From NCBI GenBank assembly GCA_963846915.1, contig CAWJXV010000008.1, positions 1-64,000 of the forward strand: a stretch of DNA of 64,000 bases. The letters run 5' to 3'. The notes beneath the pieces are model-generated. The model saw only the letters and a program-made list of their open reading frames with translations, was not told the DNA's origin and ran no database searches. The translations under genes and the position numbers were made by a program. The stretch comes from PALSA-612 sp963846915 (lineage in GTDB: Bacteria > Actinomycetota > Thermoleophilia > Gaiellales > Gaiellaceae). Every line of letters begins with the position of its first letter. Within the stretch, counting starts at the first letter, position 1. Shown one piece after another: positions 60,032 to 64,000 of this stretch.

Positions 60032-60172
60032 GTGGAGCCGGACGACGACGTTCGTGAGGCCGGCGACGACCGCCCGCCGATCTGCCCCGGCTGCGGCGTG
60101 ACGATGGGCATCGTGGTCGAGGGCGGAGAACCGAGCGATGTCTGCCTGGAGTGCGGCTTCGCCGACGACTGA
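60032..60172 (+). CDS. Small zinc-ribbon protein, function unknown
   Basis: A 46-residue ORF from GTG 60032 encodes an acidic N-terminus (VEPDDDVREAGDDRP) and one CxxC-x20-CxxC ribbon: ICPGCGVTMGIVVEGGEPSD and VCLECGF. TAGTCT (60020-60025) lies 6 nt before GTG, so a leaderless transcript is likely. It diverges from typA and converges on the next minus gene. It is separate in sequence from the ribbon protein at 19352. Confidence 0.7.
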   Translation: MEPDDDVREAGDDRPPICPGCGVTMGIVVEGGEPSDVCLECGFADD

Positions 60173-60187
60173 CGCGAGTCCGCAGTC

Positions 60188-60592
60188 TCAGTTGAGCTCG
60201 GGTGGAGCGAGCGCGAGACGCTCGCGCGCGACCTCCGCAACTCGCATCTCTCTACGAGTTCGCCGCCGCAGCTCTTCGGCCAGGCTTCGCACGATCGCGC
60301 GCGCGGTAACGCCTCGGCCGCCGCAGCGCTCGAGATCCTCGAGCGCAGCGTGCGCGTCGAAAACGCCCCGGTCGCAGGCATCCCGGAGGGCCGCGAGCGC
60401 CTGCTCGGCCAGGCCGTCTGCCCACAAGTCCGGTGTCACGCGCCGGAGCTCACGCGCAATCCCGGCGAGGTCGCCTTGCTCCAGCGCAATCGCCACGATG
60501 CCGAGGCACGCAACGCAGATGCCCGCGTCGAGATCGAGATCGAGCCTCGCCGCGACTGCCTCCGCTCGCAATTGCTGGAGGCGCGTGGCCAT
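60188..60592 (-). CDS. Hypothetical protein, mostly helical
   Basis: The 134-residue ORF has helical sequence rich in Ala, Leu, Arg and Glu (MATRLQQLRAEAVAARLDLD, LEQGDLAGIARELRRVTPDL, ARAIVRSLAEELRRRTRREM) and three Cys. I recognise no family. Codon use fits a real gene, but the ribosome site is weak. Its 3' end lies 16 bp from the zinc-ribbon stop. Confidence 0.5.
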   Translation of the reverse strand: MATRLQQLRAEAVAARLDLDLDAGICVACLGIVAIALEQGDLAGIARELRRVTPDLWADGLAEQALAALRDACDRGVFDAHAALEDLERCGGRGVTARAIVRSLAEELRRRTRREMRVAEVARERLALAPPELN

Positions 60593-60641
60593 GCTCAGAT
60601 GAGAGCAGAGGACGTGTGCCGCTCGTGTGCCGGATCTGTGA

Positions 60642-61160
60642 CTAGCCCGAGTCGGCTGCGTCCGCTGGCACGAGCTCCAGGACCGCCGCGACGACGTCTT
60701 CGAGAGGAGCGCTCGTGTCGATCTCGTACCCGGCGGCGCACCGCAGCAGCGGCTCGACCGTCTCCAGGTTGTCGAGCACGCGGGCGACTTCGCCTGGACG
60801 CCTGCCGTATTCCCCGTGCGCGCGTGCGGCCAGCCGCTCCACGATGACGTCGGCCGGCGCTGAGAGGAGCACCACGCGGTCGAAGCGGGGCAGCAACGGG
60901 CCCATGTTCGCTGCGCACCCGCTCACGAAAAGCAGCTCGCCGTCGTCGCTCGCGAGAAGGTCGCGAACGCGGTCCTCCCGCCAGGCCCAGTCCCGCCCCG
61001 GCTCGACAGGAGATCCCGGCGTGCCTTCGTCGTCGGCGACCGCGACCCACTCCGAGTAGTCGTCACAGTCGAGATCCACCGCCCGGTAGCCCCGGGCAGC
61101 CAACTCGGCGACCATCGTCGACTTGCCGGTTCCGGACATCCCGGTCAGCAACACCCGCAC
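60642..61160 (-). CDS. P-loop nucleotide kinase-like protein
   Basis: The 172-residue protein starts MRVLLTGMSGTGKSTMVAEL (Walker A GMSGTGKST, residues 7-15) followed by ELAARGYRAVDLDCDDYSEW. It has a later SGCAANMGPLLPRFDRVVLLSAP (core strand) and RLAARAHGEYGRRP (lid-like). It resembles shikimate/gluconate kinase-type small kinases with an unknown substrate. GTG 61160 is 22 bp from the divergent AidB-like start. Confidence 0.8.
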   Translation of the reverse strand: MRVLLTGMSGTGKSTMVAELAARGYRAVDLDCDDYSEWVAVADDEGTPGSPVEPGRDWAWREDRVRDLLASDDGELLFVSGCAANMGPLLPRFDRVVLLSAPADVIVERLAARAHGEYGRRPGEVARVLDNLETVEPLLRCAAGYEIDTSAPLEDVVAAVLELVPADAADSG

Positions 61161-61182
61161 ACGACAGGATTACCATGAGCCG
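61161..61182. promoter_or_regulatory. 22-bp divergent promoter core between kinase and AidB-like genes
   Basis: On the plus strand TACCAT (61171-61176) lies 6 nt before the AidB-like GTG (61183). On the minus strand TAATCC (61172-61167) lies 6 nt before the kinase GTG (61160). Both -10 elements overlap by 2 bp, so the two polymerases would compete. The -35 regions would fall inside the opposite coding sequence. Confidence 0.5.
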
Positions 61183-62814
61183 GTGGGGATCGCCGCCCGG
61201 CCCGGCCCCGCCTCCGGGGCGCTGAACCAGCCGCCGCCGCTCGCCGGCTACAACCTGTTCGCGCAGAACCGCCCGCTCGTCGAGGCACTCGAGCGCGAAG
61301 ACGCGGCCTGGGCGGTCGAACGGGCCACCTCGCTCGGCGCTCTTCTCGCGGGCGAGCCGGTCGAGTGGGCGCGGCTCGCGAACGAGCACCCGCCGAAGCT
61401 CCGCACGCACGACCGCTTCGGCAACCGCATCGACGAGGTCGAGTTCCATCCCGCCTGGCACTCGCTGCTCCGGACGAGCATCGAGCACGGCGTCCATGCG
61501 CTCTCCTGGCGCGAGCCTCGCGAGGGAGCGCAGGTCGCGCGTGCGGCGCTGTTCTACCTCGCGGCGCAAGTCGAGGCCGGCCACACGTGCCCGCTCTCGA
61601 TGACACACGCGGCCGTCCCGGCGCTGCGCGCGCAGCCCGAACTGGCCGACGTCTGGGAGCCGCTGCTCACCTCTGTCGAGTACGACCCCGGCCTCAAGCC
61701 GGCCGCCGACAAGCCCGGCGCGCTCTGCGGCATGGCCATGACGGAGAGGCAGGGCGGCTCGGACGTCCGCGCCAACACCACATCCGCGCGGCTGTTCGGC
61801 GCCGGCGAGTACGAGCTCACGGGACACAAGTGGTTCTGCTCGGCGCCGATGTGCGACGCGTTTCTCGTGCTCGCGCAGGCGCCGGACGGGCTGTCGTGCT
61901 TCCTCCTCCCGCGCGTGCTCCCCGACGGCACGCGCAACGGCTTCCGGATCCAGCGCCTGAAGGACAAGCTCGGCGACCGCTCGAACGCGTCGAGCGAGAT
62001 CGAGCTCGACAGCGCGTGGGCATGGCTCGTCGGCGAGGAGGGCCGCGGCGTTCCGACGATCATCGAGATGGTCAACCACACCCGTCTCGACTGCGTGCTC
62101 GGGACCGCCGCCGCCATGCGTGCCGCGGTCGAGCAGGCGACCCACCACGCTGCCTACCGCTCGGCGTTCGGCAGCCTGCTCGTCGACCAGCCGCTCATGC
62201 GCAACGTGCTCGCCGACCTGTGCATCGAGTCGGAGGCCGCGACGCTGACCGGGCTTCGGCTCGCACGCGCCTACGACCGCGGCGAGATCGCGTTCGCCCG
62301 GGTCGCGACGGCGGTCGCGAAGTACTGGGTCTGCAAGCGCGGGCCGGGGCATGCCGCGGAAGCGCTCGAATGCCTCGGCGGCAACGGCTACGTCGAGGAA
62401 TCGATCATGCCCCGCATCTACCGGCAACAGCCGCTGCAGTCGATCTGGGAAGGATCGGGGAACGTGATCTGCCTGGACGTCCTGCGGGCGCTTCGGCGCT
62501 CACCCGAGACCCGCGATGCCTTTCTCGGCGAGTGTCGCGAGGGAGCCGGCGCCGACAGACGCCTGGACGCATGGCTGAAGGAGCTCGAACGCGACCTCGG
62601 GGACGCGGACGATCTCGAGAGCAGAGCCCGCAGCGTCGTCGAGCGGATGGGCCTCGCGCTCCAGGCCTCGCTCCTCGTGCGGCACGGCGGCGCAGCAGTG
62701 GCCGAGGCATTTTGTGCGTCACGCCTCGCCGGCGAGGGCGGGCTCGCCTACGGGACAATGCCGGCCGGGCTCGACGCGGCCGCGATCGTCGAGCGCCACC
62801 GGCCGCGGATCTAG
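61183..62814 (+). CDS. Acyl-CoA dehydrogenase, AidB-like
   Basis: The 543-residue flavoprotein matches AidB in length and order: GYNLFAQNRPLVEAL, AGHTCPLSMTHAAVPALRAQ, TERQGGSDVRANTT (FAD site), GHKWFCSAPMCDAFLVLAQA, KYWVCKRGPGHAAEALECLG and the C-terminal DNA-binding-type domain region. E. coli AidB is 541 residues and protects DNA in the alkylation response; it may repair or detoxify alkylating agents, but its true substrate is unclear. The GTG at 61183 is preferred over earlier in-frame starts because of a TACCAT box 6 nt upstream. Catalytic Glu is plausible in YVEESIMPRIY. Confidence 0.87.
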   Translation: MGIAARPGPASGALNQPPPLAGYNLFAQNRPLVEALEREDAAWAVERATSLGALLAGEPVEWARLANEHPPKLRTHDRFGNRIDEVEFHPAWHSLLRTSIEHGVHALSWREPREGAQVARAALFYLAAQVEAGHTCPLSMTHAAVPALRAQPELADVWEPLLTSVEYDPGLKPAADKPGALCGMAMTERQGGSDVRANTTSARLFGAGEYELTGHKWFCSAPMCDAFLVLAQAPDGLSCFLLPRVLPDGTRNGFRIQRLKDKLGDRSNASSEIELDSAWAWLVGEEGRGVPTIIEMVNHTRLDCVLGTAAAMRAAVEQATHHAAYRSAFGSLLVDQPLMRNVLADLCIESEAATLTGLRLARAYDRGEIAFARVATAVAKYWVCKRGPGHAAEALECLGGNGYVEESIMPRIYRQQPLQSIWEGSGNVICLDVLRALRRSPETRDAFLGECREGAGADRRLDAWLKELERDLGDADDLESRARSVVERMGLALQASLLVRHGGAAVAEAFCASRLAGEGGLAYGTMPAGLDAAAIVERHRPRI

Positions 62815-62824
62815 CGGCAGGGGC

Positions 62825-63883
62825 TCAGCCGGTGTCTTCGACGAGCGCGTTCCAGCGTTCCTCGATGCGGCGGGTCTTCCAGATCACGACGGAGATCAGC
62901 CAGGTGGCGACGAAGATGCCGACCACGCCGTAGCCGATCGTGCCGAAGTCGAGACTCTTCAGCCAGCCCCAGAAACCGTCGTCGAGGCCGAGCTTGGTCG
63001 CGAAGACCTGTAGGAGCTCGACCGTGCCGATCGCGAGCGCGACCGCGACGGAGAGCGTCGTGACGGTGATGTTGTAGTAGACCTTGCGGATCGGGTTCGA
63101 GAACGCCCAGCCGTAAGCCTGGCTCATGAAGGCGCCGTCGGCCGTGTCCATCAGGCTCATGCCGGCGGCGAACAGGATCGGCAAGGAGATCACCGCGAGG
63201 AAGGGCACGTGGTGCGTGGCAACGCCGGCGGCGAGCGCGAGCAGGCCGACCTCCGACGCGGTGTCGAAGCCGAGCCCGAACAGCACGCCGAGCGGGTACA
63301 TCTGCCAGCTCGACTTGATCCTGGCCGCGAACCGTCCGACGAAGAACCGGTTCATGAACCCGCGGTCGAGCAGCCGCTGCTCGAGCCGCTCCTTGTCGTA
63401 GCTCCCTCGCTTCATGTCGCGGTAGATACGCACGATGTCGAGCAGGACGAGCAGGTTGAGGATCCCGATGATCCACAGGAACGTTCCCGAAACGCCGGCG
63501 CCGACGTACGTGCCGTAGTCGTGAAAGGCGCCGATCTTCGAGTTCACCGTCTTCGCAGCGATCGCCAGGCCGGCGGCGAGCGAGAAGACGATCGTCGAAT
63601 GGCCGAGGGAGAAGAAGAACCCGGTGCCGAGCGAGCGCTTGCCGTCGGCGAGGAACTTCCGGGTCGTGTTGTCGATCGCCGCGATGTGGTCGGCGTCGAA
63701 CGCGTGGCGAAGGCCGAACGTGTAGGCGAGGGTGCCGAGCCCCGCGAGCCCCGGATAGCTGCGCGAGTAGTAGACGAACAGGCCCCAGCCGACGAGATGC
63801 AGCAACCCGACGGCCGCGCCGAAGCCGCCGAGACGCCACCACTCGTCCCGTGTCAGCGCTCCCGTCCACTGCCTGAATCGCAT
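62825..63883 (-). CDS. NiCoT family nickel/cobalt permease
   Basis: The 352-residue eight-helix permease has the NiCoT signature in helix 2, RHAFDADHIAAIDNTTRK (59-76), plus LGHSTIV and LGFDTASEVGLLAL. It imports Ni2+ or Co2+ at high affinity. No urease, hydrogenase or cobalamin genes are in this window, so the metal is unknown. ATG 63883 has AGGAGG 7 nt upstream. A 6-bp stem-loop lies just upstream. Confidence 0.92.
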   Translation of the reverse strand: MRFRQWTGALTRDEWWRLGGFGAAVGLLHLVGWGLFVYYSRSYPGLAGLGTLAYTFGLRHAFDADHIAAIDNTTRKFLADGKRSLGTGFFFSLGHSTIVFSLAAGLAIAAKTVNSKIGAFHDYGTYVGAGVSGTFLWIIGILNLLVLLDIVRIYRDMKRGSYDKERLEQRLLDRGFMNRFFVGRFAARIKSSWQMYPLGVLFGLGFDTASEVGLLALAAGVATHHVPFLAVISLPILFAAGMSLMDTADGAFMSQAYGWAFSNPIRKVYYNITVTTLSVAVALAIGTVELLQVFATKLGLDDGFWGWLKSLDFGTIGYGVVGIFVATWLISVVIWKTRRIEERWNALVEDTG

Positions 63884-63899
63884 ATCCCGGCCTCCTGGT

Positions 63900-63915
63900 C
63901 GACACCGACGTGTCG
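63900..63915. promoter_or_regulatory. Small palindrome upstream of NiCoT gene
   Basis: CGACAC-CGAC-GTGTCG forms a 6-bp perfect stem 17 bp before the ATG. It could be a metalloregulator operator or an RNA hairpin near the ribosome site. The promoter itself is probably in 63916-64000; nothing else clear is seen there. Confidence 0.4.
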
Positions 63916-64000
63916 CGACCCATTCGTGGGCCGTTCGCGATCGGTTCGGACCGGCCGGGCGCCGGTTCCAGGTCAGGAGGCGGTGCGAACCGAGACCGAG

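Overview
The window is high-GC actinobacterial DNA. Its core is the transcription/translation cluster on the minus strand (rpmG-secE-nusG-rplK-rplA-rplJ-rplL-rpoB-rpoC, then rpsL-rpsG-fusA-tuf-rpsJ-rplC-rplD). Frequent GTG starts, leaderless-looking promoters, and RpoB/RpoC sequence traits (an Ala for Pro in the rifampicin region, a long charged insert near the RpoC N-terminus) suggest a deep-branching actinobacterium such as Thermoleophilia (Gaiellales/Solirubrobacterales). That placement is inference from remembered family traits, not from a search.

Layout. (1) 1-19.3 kb: ribosomal protein, elongation factor and RNA polymerase genes, all minus strand. A plus-strand diguanylate cyclase gene sits between rpoC and rpsL, and an L10-type RNA leader with an attenuator precedes rplJ. 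tRNA-Met closes the block. (2) 19.3-25 kb: a small zinc-ribbon gene, then a MarR regulator heading an operon of one ABC ATPase and four permeases that look like a duplicated A-B pair. An array of four operator-like decamers on a 15-bp grid lies in front. (3) 25-31.3 kb: prepilin peptidase, a geranylgeranyl-reductase-like flavoprotein, a broken PPK2 gene, and a segment bounded by 19-bp direct repeats that carries a winged-helix protein and a large cyclase-ATPase-TPR regulator. The segment ends next to tRNA-Tyr. A decayed hydrolase follows tRNA-Thr. (4) 31.3-50 kb: accessory metabolism. This part has a DHFR-like protein, a SagB-like plus glutamine-synthetase-like pair, MarR with GFA and VOC proteins, two large envelope proteins (one with a probable pseudokinase domain), a vanillyl-alcohol-oxidase-family flavoprotein, SDRs, and a MocR regulator divergent from a frameshifted leucine dehydrogenase. 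(5) 50-64 kb: STAS protein, secreted DUF1996 protein, the primary sigma factor, a fused homocysteine methyltransferase/MTHFR, tRNA-Asp, haloalkane dehalogenase, SDR and quinone oxidoreductase, greA, typA, two small or unknown proteins, a P-loop kinase divergent from an AidB-like acyl-CoA dehydrogenase, and a NiCoT metal transporter.

Two themes stand out. First, a consistent -10 element (TAGAxT-like) sits 10-11 nt before all four tRNAs and exactly 6 nt before several GTG start codons, which points to widespread leaderless transcription. Second, four genes in the accessory half are broken: PPK2 by a frameshift plus loss of its 3' part, the hydrolase by 5' loss plus a TGA, a DUF4337-like membrane protein by a single TGA, and leucine dehydrogenase by one extra G. 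In both TGA cases the stop stands where family members have Trp.
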